A stretch of 64,000 bases of DNA from NCBI RefSeq assembly GCF_024508275.1, contig NZ_CP101989.1, positions 1,860,001-1,924,000 on the forward strand. Reading direction: 5' to 3'. Shown here in pieces: positions 25,784-35,301 of the stretch. This stretch comes from Cellulomonas wangsupingiae (GTDB taxonomy: Bacteria > Actinomycetota > Actinomycetes > Actinomycetales > Cellulomonadaceae). The notes below the pieces were generated by a model. It did no database searches and had not been told where the DNA came from. It worked only from the letters and a program-made list of their open reading frames with translations. Each line of letters opens with the position of its first letter. The first letter of the stretch is position 1. The position numbers were made by a program, and so were the translations under genes.

Positions 25784-26334
25784 CGGCGGCGCGCAGCCCG
25801 GTCGCGTCCGCGCCGGTGACACCCGACGACGTCGACGTGCGGCGCTTCCGCACGATCGCCGGGCGCTTCGGCACCGGTGTGGGCGTCGCGACCACGTGCG
25901 TCGACGGAGTCCCCGTGGGCATGACGGTCAACTCGTTCACGACCGTCTCGCTCGAGCCGCGGCTGGTCCTGGTCTGCCTTGCCGAGGGCTCGCGCCTCCT
26001 GCGGGCCGTGCGACGCTCCGGGTACTTCGCCGTGACCGTCCTCGCCGACGACCAACGCGCCCTCGCGGTGCGGTTCGCCGCGCGCGAGCGGCCGTCCGGT
26101 TGCGAGGCGTTCCGGGGTGTCGATAGCGTCACGGAGCCCATCACCGGATGTCCTGTTTTGTCCGGTGGCGTCGCGTTCTTCGCCTGCGCCGTCCATCGCC
26201 TGTGGCCCGCGGGGGACCACAGCGTTCTGGTCGGCGAGGTCACATCTGCGGGGGAGCTCCTGGCGGCAGCGCCGCTGCTCTTCGTCGATGGGCACTACCG
26301 CGTGCTTGCGGATCCGGACGGGGGAGCCGAATGA
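25780..26334 (+). CDS. Flavin reductase (FMN-binding split-barrel, HpaC-like)
   Basis: The 184-residue protein has the flavin reductase-like domain: FRTIAGRFGTGVGVATT, GMTVNSFTTVSLEPRLVL, a YFAVTVLADDQ strand and HSVLVGEV near the end. Such proteins reduce FMN or FAD with NAD(P)H and hand it to a two-component monooxygenase. GTG 25780 and the stop at 26334 both overlap neighbours by four bases, so it belongs to the P3 operon. No luciferase-type monooxygenase (as in butirosin) is present, so its client may be one of the two acyl-CoA-dehydrogenase-fold proteins. Confidence 0.82.
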   Translation: MTAARSPVASAPVTPDDVDVRRFRTIAGRFGTGVGVATTCVDGVPVGMTVNSFTTVSLEPRLVLVCLAEGSRLLRAVRRSGYFAVTVLADDQRALAVRFAARERPSGCEAFRGVDSVTEPITGCPVLSGGVAFFACAVHRLWPAGDHSVLVGEVTSAGELLAAAPLLFVDGHYRVLADPDGGAE

Positions 26335-27110
26335 CCACCCAGGCGGCCACGCTGCGTGCCGTGGCGCTGAGCGCCGCGCAGGCCGGCGCCGACGCGATCC
26401 GGGTGGCAGCGGGGGCAGGACTGGTGGTGACCGCGAAAGGGCCGCTCGGGACCGACGTCGTCACCAGCGCGGACCTCGCCGCGGAGGATGCGATCCGGAC
26501 CGTCCTGCGCACGGCCCGCCCGGACGACGCGGTGCAGGCCGAGGAGTCCGGCGAGGAGGCCGGTGAGTCGGGGCTGCGCTGGGTCGTCGACCCGCTCGAC
26601 GGCACCGTGAACTTCAGTCGGGGCTCCGACCGCTACGCGGTGAGCGTCGCGGTGCGGGCCGACGACGACGCGCTGTTCGCTCCCGCCCGGGCCGCCGCTG
26701 TCGTCCGCCCTGCCACGGGCGAGCACTGGTCGGTCGGTCACGACGACCCCTCGGCTCCGACCCGCACGCGGGCGTGGGCGAGCGACCCGCGCGAGGCGGT
26801 CCTCGCGTTCGCTGTCCCGCACGACCCGCAGACCCGCAGCGCGGCGTACGTGCGGCTCGCCCAGGTCGCTCCACGCGTGCTCGACCTGCGCAACACGGGC
26901 TCGTCCGTGTGCGACCTGGTCGCGGTCGCGCTCGGAGAGGTCGACGCGTTCGTCTCGTTCGACCCGGCGCCCTGGGACGTCGCGGCAGGGGTCGCGCTCG
27001 TCGAGGCAGCCGGGGGCGTGTGCCGGGTGCGGAGCACCGCGGCCGGGGGGTCCGTCCTCGTCGTCGGAGCCAGGGGGGTGGTCGACGCGGTGCAGTCGGG
27101 GCTGTGGTGA
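26331..27110 (+). CDS. Inositol monophosphatase family protein (cluster copy)
   Basis: The enzyme removes phosphate from inositol monophosphate, using Mg2+. The 259-residue protein has the metal-binding Glu region AEESGEE, the signature WVVDPLDGTVNFSRG and PAPWDVAAGVALVEAAGG near the C-terminus. It completes the route from glucose-6-phosphate to free myo-inositol with the synthase at 15.7 kb. ATG 26331 overlaps the flavin reductase stop and has a GGGGGAG site. A second family member at 42.5 kb lies in a housekeeping setting, which supports this one being pathway-specific. Confidence 0.85.
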   Translation: MTTQAATLRAVALSAAQAGADAIRVAAGAGLVVTAKGPLGTDVVTSADLAAEDAIRTVLRTARPDDAVQAEESGEEAGESGLRWVVDPLDGTVNFSRGSDRYAVSVAVRADDDALFAPARAAAVVRPATGEHWSVGHDDPSAPTRTRAWASDPREAVLAFAVPHDPQTRSAAYVRLAQVAPRVLDLRNTGSSVCDLVAVALGEVDAFVSFDPAPWDVAAGVALVEAAGGVCRVRSTAAGGSVLVVGARGVVDAVQSGLW

Positions 27111-27188
27111 CGAAGGAGCGGCACCCGTGCTCGACCGAGCCGGTACCGGCCGTGACGGAGCTTTGTCCTACTCGCAGGGGGAGTCTCG

Positions 27189-29075
27189 ATGGAGTTCAAC
27201 GTTCTGGGTTCACTCGAGGTCGTGGGCGACGGGAGCCCGGTGGAGATCAGCGGGGCGAAACGACGCGCTCTGCTCGCCGTGCTGCTGCTCCACACCGGGC
27301 GGACGGTCCCGGTGCCGCGTCTCGTCGAGATGCTCTGGCCCGACACGCCCCCGCCCTCCGCCGTGTACAACCTGCGGACCTACGTGCACGGCATCCGGCG
27401 CGCGCTGCTCGCCGCCGAGCGAACGCCTGACCGCCTGACGCGCGATCTCGCCGGGTACCGGCTCGCCGTCGAGCCCGGCGAGTTCGACGTCCTGCGGTTC
27501 CAGCGGCTCACCGAGGAGGGCCACCGTGCGCTGGAGGTCGGCGACGCCGCCGCGGCAGTCCACCGCTTCAGCACGGCGCTCGGGCTGTGGCGGGGCGCTC
27601 CGCTCGAGGACCTGCCCGACCTCGGTCCGGAGATCCGGGCGGAGGTGCTCGCGCTCGAGGAGCAGCGCCACGAGGCGCGGACGGCGCTCGTCGACGCGCG
27701 GATGAGCCTCGGGCAGGCCTACGAGCTCATCCCGCAGCTGCGCCGCATGGTCGCCGAGCAGCCGCTGCACGAGCGCACGCACGCCCAGCTCGTCTCGGCG
27801 TTGTCCAAGGCCGGGCGCACCGCGGAGGCGCTCGGCGCGTACGGCAGCGCGCGGGCGACGCTCGTGCGTGAGCTCGGCCTCGAGCCGGGGGAGGTGCTGC
27901 GCGCGGCGCACGAGCGCGTGCTCCAGGAGTGCACGGCGGGGGACGAGCCCTCGCGTGCGCGCGAGCGCCTCACGGCCGGAGCGGGCCCGAGCGCACTGCC
28001 GATGCGTCCGCCGACCTTCGTCGGGCGCGCCGCCGTCCGGCGCCAGCTCCGGCAGATCGGCGCCTCGGGCGCCGCTGCGGGCTCGGCGCACGAGTGGACC
28101 GCGGTGCTCGTCTCCGGCACACCGGGCGCGGGCAAGTCCACGACTGCCGTCTCTGCGGCGTACGACCTGCGCGCCGCGTACCCCGACGGTCACCTGTTCG
28201 TCAGGCTCGCTGCGGCGGGCGGGCGCCCGCGAGCGACCGTCGACCTGCTCGGCGAGATGCTCGTGAGCCTCGGGGTCCCCCCGTCCGCCATGCCCGCCGC
28301 CCTGCCGGAACGTGCGGCGATGTACCGCCGGCTCGTCGCGCAGCGTCGGCTCCTCGTCGTGCTGGACGACGCCGCGTCGGCCGCGCAGGTGCGCGACCTG
28401 CTGCCCGGCTCGGGGCGCTCGCTGGTGATCATCACGAGCCGTCGGCGGCTGCTCGACCTGGAGGTCGACTGGCGGCTGAACCTGGGCCCGCTCGACGAGC
28501 GCGACGCCCTCGCGCTGCTCGCGAGCGACATCGGTGACGCGCGCGTGCGTGCAGCCCTCGACGAGTCCCGGCGGATCGTCGCGGCGTGCGACGGGCTGCC
28601 GCTCGCGCTGCGCATCGTCGGCGGCCGGCTCGCGCGCCGGTCCGCGACGACGCTGGCCACCTTCGCGGAACGGCTCGAGAGCACCGTGGACGTGTTCGAG
28701 GAGCTCGCGCTGGGTGACATGTGCGTGCGCACCAACCTGTCGCAGGCGATCGAGGCGCTCGGGCCGGACGAGCGTTCGGCGCTCGAGGCGCTCGGTGGGT
28801 GCGAGTGCCGTCGGTTCACCGACGCCGACGCCGCCGAGCACCTCGACCTCCCGCAGTCGAAGGCGGAGCGGCTCGTCGAGCACCTCGTGGAGCACAACCT
28901 CGTGGTCCCCGTCGACGGGTGCGGCGACCAGCAGTACGAGATGCCCTCGCTCCTGCGCACCTACGTGCGCACGCACGGGCGGGACGAGCGAGCGAGGTCG
29001 CCCGCCGGGTCGTGCCGGGCCTCCCAGCGACCACGCGCCGGGCGCGAGCCCGAGGCGCGTCTCGGCCGGGCATGA
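27189..29075 (+). CDS. SARP-family pathway activator with NB-ARC ATPase domain (AfsR-like)
   Basis: Domains in order: N-terminal winged-helix DNA-binding domain (about 1-95; LLAVLLLHTGRTV, LWPDTPPPSAVYNLRTYV), bacterial transcriptional activation domain (about 97-245; FSTALGLWRG, LGLEPGE) and an NB-ARC ATPase (about 265-560) with Walker A SGTPGAGKST and Walker B LLVVLDDA. It is 628 residues, shorter than AfsR because the C-terminal TPR region is missing. ATG 27189 has a GGGGGAG site. SARPs bind 11-bp-spaced heptamers; three such sites precede the cluster operons, so this is very likely their activator. It lies 78 bp after the monophosphatase and has no SARP box of its own. Confidence 0.88.
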   Translation: MEFNVLGSLEVVGDGSPVEISGAKRRALLAVLLLHTGRTVPVPRLVEMLWPDTPPPSAVYNLRTYVHGIRRALLAAERTPDRLTRDLAGYRLAVEPGEFDVLRFQRLTEEGHRALEVGDAAAAVHRFSTALGLWRGAPLEDLPDLGPEIRAEVLALEEQRHEARTALVDARMSLGQAYELIPQLRRMVAEQPLHERTHAQLVSALSKAGRTAEALGAYGSARATLVRELGLEPGEVLRAAHERVLQECTAGDEPSRARERLTAGAGPSALPMRPPTFVGRAAVRRQLRQIGASGAAAGSAHEWTAVLVSGTPGAGKSTTAVSAAYDLRAAYPDGHLFVRLAAAGGRPRATVDLLGEMLVSLGVPPSAMPAALPERAAMYRRLVAQRRLLVVLDDAASAAQVRDLLPGSGRSLVIITSRRRLLDLEVDWRLNLGPLDERDALALLASDIGDARVRAALDESRRIVAACDGLPLALRIVGGRLARRSATTLATFAERLESTVDVFEELALGDMCVRTNLSQAIEALGPDERSALEALGGCECRRFTDADAAEHLDLPQSKAERLVEHLVEHNLVVPVDGCGDQQYEMPSLLRTYVRTHGRDERARSPAGSCRASQRPRAGREPEARLGRA

Positions 29076-29170
29076 CCGGACGCGCGGGCGGTGCCCGCGT
29101 CGATCCCGGAGGCAGGCCGCACGACGGTGCGCTCGATGTCGTCCGGACCCGCGCCACGGCCGTGACCGGC

Positions 29171-29189
29171 ACGGCGGGCCGGCCGCCGT
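29171..29189 (+). terminator. Hairpin after the SARP gene
   Basis: Stem ACGGCGG/CCGCCGT with a five-base loop, about 95 bp after the regulator stop and 100 bp before the convergent glgC stop. No T-tract. It is the only evident structure in this 213-bp spacer and marks the right edge of the cluster. Confidence 0.35.
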
Positions 29190-29288
29190 CCGCCCCGAGC
29201 ACCGCAGGGCCCGCACCGCCGGGCGCCGCGCGGTGATGACGAGCGTCGCCTCGTCGGGGTGGCAGTGGGCGGCCGGGCCGACGGGTGC

Positions 29289-30530
29289 TCAGTCGGTGAT
29301 GACCGTGCCCTTCGGGACGACGGTGATGCCGCTGTCCGTGACCGTGAACCCGCGTGCCCGGTCGTGCTCGTGGTCCAGCCCGACGCGTGCCCGCTCGGGG
29401 ACGATGACGTTCTTGTCGAGGATCGCGTGGTGGATCTGCGCGTACCGCGCGACCTGCACGCCGTCCATGAGGACCGAGTCCGTCACCTGCGCCCAGGAGT
29501 GCAGCCGGATGCCGGGGGACAGGATCGAGCCCGAGACGGTCGCGCCGGACACGACGACCCCGGGGGAGACGATCGAGTCCGCGGCGTGGCCCAGGCGGCC
29601 GGCGCCCGCGTGCACGAACTTGGCCGGCGGCAGGCCGGTGTAGCCGGTGAACAGCGGCCAGTCGTCGTTGTAGAGGTTGAACACCGGCTCGATCGAGATG
29701 AGGTCGTGGTTCGCGTCGTAGTACGAGTCGAGCGTCCCGACGTCGCGCCAGTAGTCCCGGTCCCGGTCGGTCGAGCCGGGGACGTCGTTGCGGATGAAGT
29801 CGTAGACCCCCGCGGTGCCGCGCTCGACGAACCAGGGGACGATGTCGCCGCCCATGTCGTGCCGGGAGTTCACGTCCTCGGCGTCGACCGTCACGGCGTT
29901 GACCAGGGCGTCCGCGTTCGCGACGTAGTTGCCCATCGACGCCAGGATCTCCAGCGGGGACCCGGGGACCGGTGTCGGGTCGGACGGCTTCTCGCGGAAC
30001 GCCGCGATGCGCGTCGGATCGCCCGGCACGGTCTCGATCACGCCGAACTGGTCGGCCATGTCGATCGGCTGCCGGATGCCGGCCACGGTCAGCTCGGCGC
30101 CCGACTCGATGTGCGCGTCGACCATCTGCGAGAAGTCCATGCGGTACACGTGGTCGGCACCCACCACGACGACGATGTCGGGGCGCTCGTCGTCGATGAT
30201 GTTCAGGCACTGGTAGATCGCGTCCGCGCTGCCCAGGTACCAGTGCTTGCCCACCCGCTGCTGCGCGGGGACGGCGGCCACGTAGTTGCCCAGCAGCGCC
30301 GACATGCGCCACGTCTTGGACACGTGCCGGTCCAGCGAGTGGGACTTGTACTGCGTCAGCACGATCACGTGCAGGTAGTGCGAGTTGATGACGTTCGACA
30401 GGGCGAAGTCGACGAGGCGGTAGCTGCCGCCGAAGGGGACCGCGGGCTTCGCGCGGTGCGCGGTCAGCGGCATCAGCCGCTTGCCCTCCCCCCCGGCGAG
30501 GACGATGGCAAGGACACGCGGCGCTGGCAT
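29289..30530 (-). CDS. glgC: Glucose-1-phosphate adenylyltransferase
   Basis: Makes ADP-glucose for glycogen. The 413-residue protein begins with the nucleotide-binding motif [13 protein letters not shown], has [16 protein letters not shown], the GADHVYRMD catalytic-metal region, FREKPSDP (Glc-1-P binding) and a C-terminal left-handed beta-helix ([27 protein letters not shown]). Length is normal. The start is ATG 30530, six bases after a TAGGTT -10 box, fitting leaderless transcription. It is divergent from glgA, the usual actinobacterial layout. Confidence 0.95.
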   Translation of the reverse strand: MPAPRVLAIVLAGGEGKRLMPLTAHRAKPAVPFGGSYRLVDFALSNVINSHYLHVIVLTQYKSHSLDRHVSKTWRMSALLGNYVAAVPAQQRVGKHWYLGSADAIYQCLNIIDDERPDIVVVVGADHVYRMDFSQMVDAHIESGAELTVAGIRQPIDMADQFGVIETVPGDPTRIAAFREKPSDPTPVPGSPLEILASMGNYVANADALVNAVTVDAEDVNSRHDMGGDIVPWFVERGTAGVYDFIRNDVPGSTDRDRDYWRDVGTLDSYYDANHDLISIEPVFNLYNDDWPLFTGYTGLPPAKFVHAGAGRLGHAADSIVSPGVVVSGATVSGSILSPGIRLHSWAQVTDSVLMDGVQVARYAQIHHAILDKNVIVPERARVGLDHEHDRARGFTVTDSGITVVPKGTVITD

Positions 30531-30536
30531 GGACTC

Positions 30537-30542
30537 AACCTA
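30537..30542 (-). promoter_or_regulatory. -10 box of glgC (TAGGTT)
   Basis: TAGGTT on the minus strand ends six bases before the ATG at 30530, so transcription would begin at or next to the start codon (leaderless). Confidence 0.55.
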
Positions 30543-30586
30543 GGCCCGCACAGGGCCCGCGGCGAGGCACACACGCGTACGGGCGC

Positions 30587-30592
30587 TAGCGT
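30587..30592 (+). promoter_or_regulatory. -10 box of glgA (TAGCGT)
   Basis: TAGCGT in the glgC-glgA divergent region, 45 bases before GTG 30638, leaving room for a short leader with the GGAGG ribosome site at about 30628. Confidence 0.45.
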
Positions 30593-30637
30593 GTCGCCCG
30601 ACGACCGGCGGTGGGCCGGTCACGACTGGAGGCACCG

Positions 30638-31864
30638 GTGCGCGTCGACCTGCTGACCCGGGAGTACCCGCCCCACGTCTACGGGGGCGCGGGCGTCCAC
30701 GTGGCGGGGCTCACGGCCGTGCTGCGCGAGCTGATCGACGTGCGCGTGCACAGCTTCGACGAGCCCGTCACCGAGGCGGGCACGCACGGCTACACGGTCC
30801 CCGGCGGGCTGGCCGGCACCAACGCGGCGCTGGCGACGATCGGGGTGGACCTGGCGATCGTCGACGGCATCGGGAGGGACACCACCGGCGGCGGCACCGA
30901 CCTGGTGCACTCGCACACGTGGTACGCGAACCTGGCGGGGCACCTCGCGTCGCTGCTCTACGACGTGCCGCACGTGCTGACGGCGCACAGCCTCGAGCCG
31001 CTGCGCCCCTGGAAGGCCGAGCAGCTCGGTGGCGGCTACGCGCTGTCCTCGTGGGTCGAGCGCACGGCGTACGAGGCCGCGGCCGCGGTGATCGCCGTCA
31101 GTGGCGGCATGCGCGACGACATCCTGCGGTCGTACCCGGCCGTCGACCCGGCCAAGGTGCACGTGGTGCACAACGGCATCGACCTCGACGGGTGGCGGCG
31201 GCCCACGTCGGACGAAGGCCTCGCCCGTGCGCGCCGCGTCGTGCAGGACCTGGGCATCGACCCCGACCGGCCGGCCGTCGTGTTCGTCGGGCGCATCACC
31301 CGCCAGAAGGGGCTGCCGTACCTGCTGCGGGCGGTCGAGACGCTCCCGACCGACGTGCAGGTCGTGCTGTGCGCCGGCGCCCCGGACACGCCCGAGATCC
31401 TCGCCGAGGTCACCGCGCTCGTCACCGAGCTGCGCACCCGGCGCTCGGGCATCGTGTGGATCGACCGCATGCTGCCGCGCGACGAGCTCGTCGCGGTCCT
31501 GGCGCACGGCACGGTGTTCGCGTGCCCGTCGGTGTACGAGCCGCTCGGCATCGTCAACCTCGAGGCGATGGCAGTCGGCCTGCCCGTCGTGGGCACCGCC
31601 ACCGGCGGGATCCCCGAGGTCGTCGACGACGGCGTCACGGGACTGCTCGTGCCGATCGACCAGGTGCAGGACGGCACCGGGACACCGGTCGACCCCGACG
31701 CCTTCGTCGCGGACCTGGGTGCCGCGCTCGCGGACGCCGTCGCCGACACCGAGCGGGCCGCCCGGTGGGGCGTCGCGGCACGTCGCCGCGTCGAGGACCA
31801 CTTCTCGTGGCACGCGATCGGGGAGCGGACGCTCGAGGTGTACCGGGGCGTCCTGGCCGGTTGA
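30638..31864 (+). CDS. glgA: Glycogen synthase / maltose-1-phosphate synthase, actinobacterial GT4-type
   Basis: The 408-residue glycosyltransferase transfers glucose from ADP-glucose. Motifs: LTREYPPHVYGGAGVH at the N-terminus, HSHTWYANLAG, VVHNGID, FVGRITRQKGL (C-terminal Rossmann start) and the E-x7-E motif in YEPLGIVNLEA. GTG 30638 has a GGAGG site; the upstream frame lacks one. In mycobacteria the homologue (GlgM) makes alpha-maltose-1-phosphate for the GlgE pathway, so either product is possible. Confidence 0.9.
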   Translation: MRVDLLTREYPPHVYGGAGVHVAGLTAVLRELIDVRVHSFDEPVTEAGTHGYTVPGGLAGTNAALATIGVDLAIVDGIGRDTTGGGTDLVHSHTWYANLAGHLASLLYDVPHVLTAHSLEPLRPWKAEQLGGGYALSSWVERTAYEAAAAVIAVSGGMRDDILRSYPAVDPAKVHVVHNGIDLDGWRRPTSDEGLARARRVVQDLGIDPDRPAVVFVGRITRQKGLPYLLRAVETLPTDVQVVLCAGAPDTPEILAEVTALVTELRTRRSGIVWIDRMLPRDELVAVLAHGTVFACPSVYEPLGIVNLEAMAVGLPVVGTATGGIPEVVDDGVTGLLVPIDQVQDGTGTPVDPDAFVADLGAALADAVADTERAARWGVAARRRVEDHFSWHAIGERTLEVYRGVLAG

Positions 31865-31883
31865 CGGCTGCGGCGTCGCGTCG

Positions 31884-32639
31884 TCAGGGCGTCAGGTACG
31901 TCGCGGCCGCGGCCATGGCCCGGCGCGCGACCCGGTCGACCTCGCGCAGCGCGGTGGACCGCTGGTCCGCCTGCCACGTGTTGACGGCGCCGCCGTCGTC
32001 CTGCGTGGCCAGGGCGACGATGCCCCGCAGCCGCGCCGCGCTCGACAGCACGCGCACGCGCTGACCGGCGACGCCGCGGGGGAGCCGGCGGTCGGGCAGT
32101 GCGCCGTCACGCACGTCGGCGATCGCGTCGGCGGCGTCCGGGCGCCAGCGCTCCACGCCGAGCGAGACGAGCGCCTCGGTCGCCGTCAGCAGGCCCCGGC
32201 GCAGGTCGCGTTCGGCGTCCTCCAGCGTCCCGACCTGCGCCCACACCACCGTCCGCCAGTCCGGCACGGGCACCGCGCGCCAGGTCACGAGGTGGCCGGG
32301 CTCGTACGCGGAGCCGAAGCGCTCGACGTGCGGCACCGCGGCGATCGTGCGCGTGCCGGCGCGCAGCAGCACGCACTCGCCGGCGTCCACGGCGTCGCGC
32401 GACACCGCCGGCGGGGCCGCGACGGGCTCGCCCGGCACCGGCAGGACGACGGCCACCTCGTCGACGGGAGCTCCCAGCCAGGCGACCCAGGCGGCCAGTG
32501 GCAGCGCCTCGCCGTCGGCGTCGACCGTGTGCGGCTCGTCGTCCGCCTGGACGGCGGCGACCACGCGGTCGGGCTCACCGGACGCGGTGAGCCACAGCGC
32601 GAGGAGGACGGACCGGGGCAGGTCGAGCGCGGGAGCCAC
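31884..32639 (-). CDS. Conserved hypothetical protein
   Basis: A 251-residue protein I cannot assign. It has no clear motif, signal or membrane segment; the first 100 residues are beta-rich and the last 100 helical, with a LRRGLLTATEALVSLGVERW segment. The stop is 20 bp from the glgA stop (convergent), and the start is 46 bp from the end of the topoisomerase gene on the same strand, so the two may be co-transcribed. The reading frame is long and codon use looks normal, so it is probably a real gene. Confidence 0.75.
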   Translation of the reverse strand: MAPALDLPRSVLLALWLTASGEPDRVVAAVQADDEPHTVDADGEALPLAAWVAWLGAPVDEVAVVLPVPGEPVAAPPAVSRDAVDAGECVLLRAGTRTIAAVPHVERFGSAYEPGHLVTWRAVPVPDWRTVVWAQVGTLEDAERDLRRGLLTATEALVSLGVERWRPDAADAIADVRDGALPDRRLPRGVAGQRVRVLSSAARLRGIVALATQDDGGAVNTWQADQRSTALREVDRVARRAMAAAATYLTP

Positions 32640-32685
32640 GCCACCACGGTAAGGGGCGCGGTGGCCGTCCCCGCGTCGGCGCAGG

Positions 32686-35163
32686 TCAGCCGATCGCGTG
32701 CACAGGTGCCGCCAGCGGCACGCCCGAGCCGTCGCGCCGCTCGTCCACCGGCGGCAGCTCGACCGGCTGGCCGCCCGACCCCGTGGCCCGCGCCGGCGCC
32801 GGGCCGACGTACGCGAGGATCAGCGCGTCCTCGCCCTTGAGGAACCGGTGCGAGCGCACGCCGCCCGTCGCCCGGCCCTTGCCGGGGTACGTCGTGAACG
32901 GCGTGACCTTGGCGGCACCCGCCTGCGTGCCGTGCAGCGCGGACGACGACCCGGAGACCGTCACGACGACCGCGTCGTCGTCCGGCCGCACGACGCCGAA
33001 GGCCACGACCCGCGCGCCGCTCGCGAGCTTGATGCCCGCCATGCCGCCGGCCGCACGGCCCTGCGGCCGCACCTGGGCGCCGGGGAAGTGCAGCAGCGAG
33101 GAGTCCGACGACACCAGGACCAGCTCGTCGTCGTCGCGGGCGGGTGCGGCGCCGACGACCTCGTCACCGTCGCGCAGGGCGATCGCCTCCCACGCGTCGC
33201 GGTTGTTCGGGACGTCGCCGGCCGTGACCCGCTTGACGACGCCCTGGGCGGTCGCCAGGGCCAGGGGCGGGGCGTCGTCGCCCAGGGGCACGAGCGCCAC
33301 GACGCGCTCGCCGTTCTCCAGGGTCACGGCCTCCCCGACGGGCAGGCCTCCGGACAGCGACGGCGGGCCGTCCGTGGGCGGCAGGGCCGGCAGCTCCAGC
33401 ACGGACAGCCGCACGACGCGGCCGCGCGACGTCAGCGCGCCGATGTCCGCACGCGCGGTGGTCGCGACCGCGGAGGCGACCACGTCGTGCCGGCTGCGCG
33501 TCCCGCCGTCGCCGCGCGGCGGCTCGACGTCCTCGCCCGTGCGCGCCACCAGGCCCGTGGCGGACAGCAGCGCCCAGCACGGCGAGTCGGGGATCTCCAG
33601 CGGCGCGGAGCCCTTCGCGGACGTCGGCCCGCCGGCGGCACCGGCCAGGCTCGTGCCGCCGGCGTGCTCGAGCAGCACCGTGCGGCGCGGCGTCCCGTAG
33701 GTCGCGGCGACCTCGGCCATCTCGTCGGACGTCACCGTGCGCAGGAGGGCGTCGTCGCCGAGGATCGCCTGCAGGCGCGCGATCTCCTCGACGAGCTCGT
33801 CCCGCTCGCGCTCGAGGTCGATGCGCGAGAACCGGGTGAGGCGCCGCAGCCGCAGCTCGAGGATGTACTCGGCCTGCGGCTCCGAGAGGTCGAACACCGT
33901 CCGCAGGCGCGCACGGGCGGCGTCCGCGTCGTCGGACGTGCGGATGACCTGGATGACCTCGTCGATGTCGAGGATCGCGATGAGCAGGCCCTCGACGAGG
34001 TGCAGGCGCTCCTGCCGCTTGGACAGGCGGAACGCGGTCCGGCGCCGGACCACCTGCAGCCGGTGGTCGACCCACACGCGCAGCAGCTCGACCAGCCCGA
34101 GCGTGCGCGGCTGGCCGTCGACCAGCGCGACGTTGTTGATGGAGAACGAGTCCTCCAGCGGGGTGTACCGGTAGAGCTGCTCGAGGACGGCCTCCGGGTG
34201 GAAGCCCGTCTTGACCTCGATGACCAGCCGCAGCCCGTGCGCGCGGTCGGTCAGGTCGACGGCGTCGGCGATGCCGGAGAGCTTCTTGGTCTGCACGCCC
34301 TCCTTGATCTTCTCGATGACCTTCTCGGGACCGACCGTGTAGGGCAGCTCGGTGATGACGATGCCCTTGCGGCGCGGCGTCACGTTCTCCACGCGCGCGG
34401 TCGCCCGCGTGCGGAACGCGCCGCGGCCCGTCCGGTACGCCTCGCGCACGCCGTCGAGGCCGACGATCTTGCCGCCCGTCGGCAGGTCGGGCCCCGGGAC
34501 GAACCGCATGAGGTCGTCGAGCGTCGCGTCGGGGTGCTTCACGAGGTGCCGGGCCGCCGCGACGACCTCGACGAGGTTGTGCGGCGCCATGTTCGTCGCC
34601 ATGCCGACGGCGATGCCGGTCGCGCCGTTGACCAGGAGGTTCGGGATCGCCGCCGGGAGCACGGACGGCTGCTTGAGCTTGTTGTCGTAGTTCGGGACGA
34701 AGTCGACGACGTCCTCGTCGAGCCCCTGCGTCATGGCGGAGGCCGCGGGCGCCATGCGGGCCTCGGTGTACCGCGAGGCCGCGGGGCCGTCGTCGAGCGA
34801 CCCGAAGTTGCCGTGGCCGTCCACCAGCGGCAGCCGCAGGGAGAACGGCTGGGCCAGGCGCACCATCGCGTCGTAGATCGCCGTGTCGCCGTGCGGGTGC
34901 AGCTTGCCCATCACCTCGCCGACGACGCGCGCCGACTTCACGTACGGCCGCTCGGGCCGCAGGCCCATGTCGGCCATCTGGTAGACGATGCGGCGCTGCA
35001 CCGGCTTGAGGCCGTCGCGCGCGTCGGGCAGGGCACGCGAGTAGATGACGGAGTACGCGTACTCGAGGAACGACCCCTCCATCTCCGTCGTGACGTCGAC
35101 GTCGACGATCCGCTCCACGAGGTCCTCGGGGGGCAGGTCGGGGCTCGCGGGGCGACGCGCCAT
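32686..35163 (-). CDS. parC: DNA topoisomerase IV / gyrase-like subunit A
   Basis: The 825-residue protein has the breakage-reunion domain: [42 protein letters not shown], and SRYTEAR, whose Tyr is the DNA-linking residue. A C-terminal beta-pinwheel with [16 protein letters not shown] replaces the canonical GyrA box, which favours topoisomerase IV over gyrase. It works with a ParE subunit to decatenate chromosomes; parE is not in the window. ATG 35163 was taken as start. A very long open frame on the opposite strand is a codon-bias artefact. Confidence 0.92.
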   Translation of the reverse strand: MARRPASPDLPPEDLVERIVDVDVTTEMEGSFLEYAYSVIYSRALPDARDGLKPVQRRIVYQMADMGLRPERPYVKSARVVGEVMGKLHPHGDTAIYDAMVRLAQPFSLRLPLVDGHGNFGSLDDGPAASRYTEARMAPAASAMTQGLDEDVVDFVPNYDNKLKQPSVLPAAIPNLLVNGATGIAVGMATNMAPHNLVEVVAAARHLVKHPDATLDDLMRFVPGPDLPTGGKIVGLDGVREAYRTGRGAFRTRATARVENVTPRRKGIVITELPYTVGPEKVIEKIKEGVQTKKLSGIADAVDLTDRAHGLRLVIEVKTGFHPEAVLEQLYRYTPLEDSFSINNVALVDGQPRTLGLVELLRVWVDHRLQVVRRRTAFRLSKRQERLHLVEGLLIAILDIDEVIQVIRTSDDADAARARLRTVFDLSEPQAEYILELRLRRLTRFSRIDLERERDELVEEIARLQAILGDDALLRTVTSDEMAEVAATYGTPRRTVLLEHAGGTSLAGAAGGPTSAKGSAPLEIPDSPCWALLSATGLVARTGEDVEPPRGDGGTRSRHDVVASAVATTARADIGALTSRGRVVRLSVLELPALPPTDGPPSLSGGLPVGEAVTLENGERVVALVPLGDDAPPLALATAQGVVKRVTAGDVPNNRDAWEAIALRDGDEVVGAAPARDDDELVLVSSDSSLLHFPGAQVRPQGRAAGGMAGIKLASGARVVAFGVVRPDDDAVVVTVSGSSSALHGTQAGAAKVTPFTTYPGKGRATGGVRSHRFLKGEDALILAYVGPAPARATGSGGQPVELPPVDERRDGSGVPLAAPVHAIG

Positions 35164-35288
35164 GGGCTGGTGTGCTCCTCGGTGCAGCGGGTGTCGGTGC
35201 GGTGTGCGGGGTCACGTGCGGCGGTGGTGGGCACCGCGCTGCCACCATTGTCGCCGGGCCGGCGGCGTCGTCCGTGCAGCCGCGCCGC

Positions 35289-35294
35289 TAGCCT
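35289..35294 (+). promoter_or_regulatory. -10 box (TAGCCT) of the protein acetyltransferase gene
   Basis: TAGCCT lies seven bases before ATG 35302, the usual distance for a leaderless actinobacterial message. Confidence 0.55.
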
Positions 35295-35301
35295 GGCCTG
35301 C

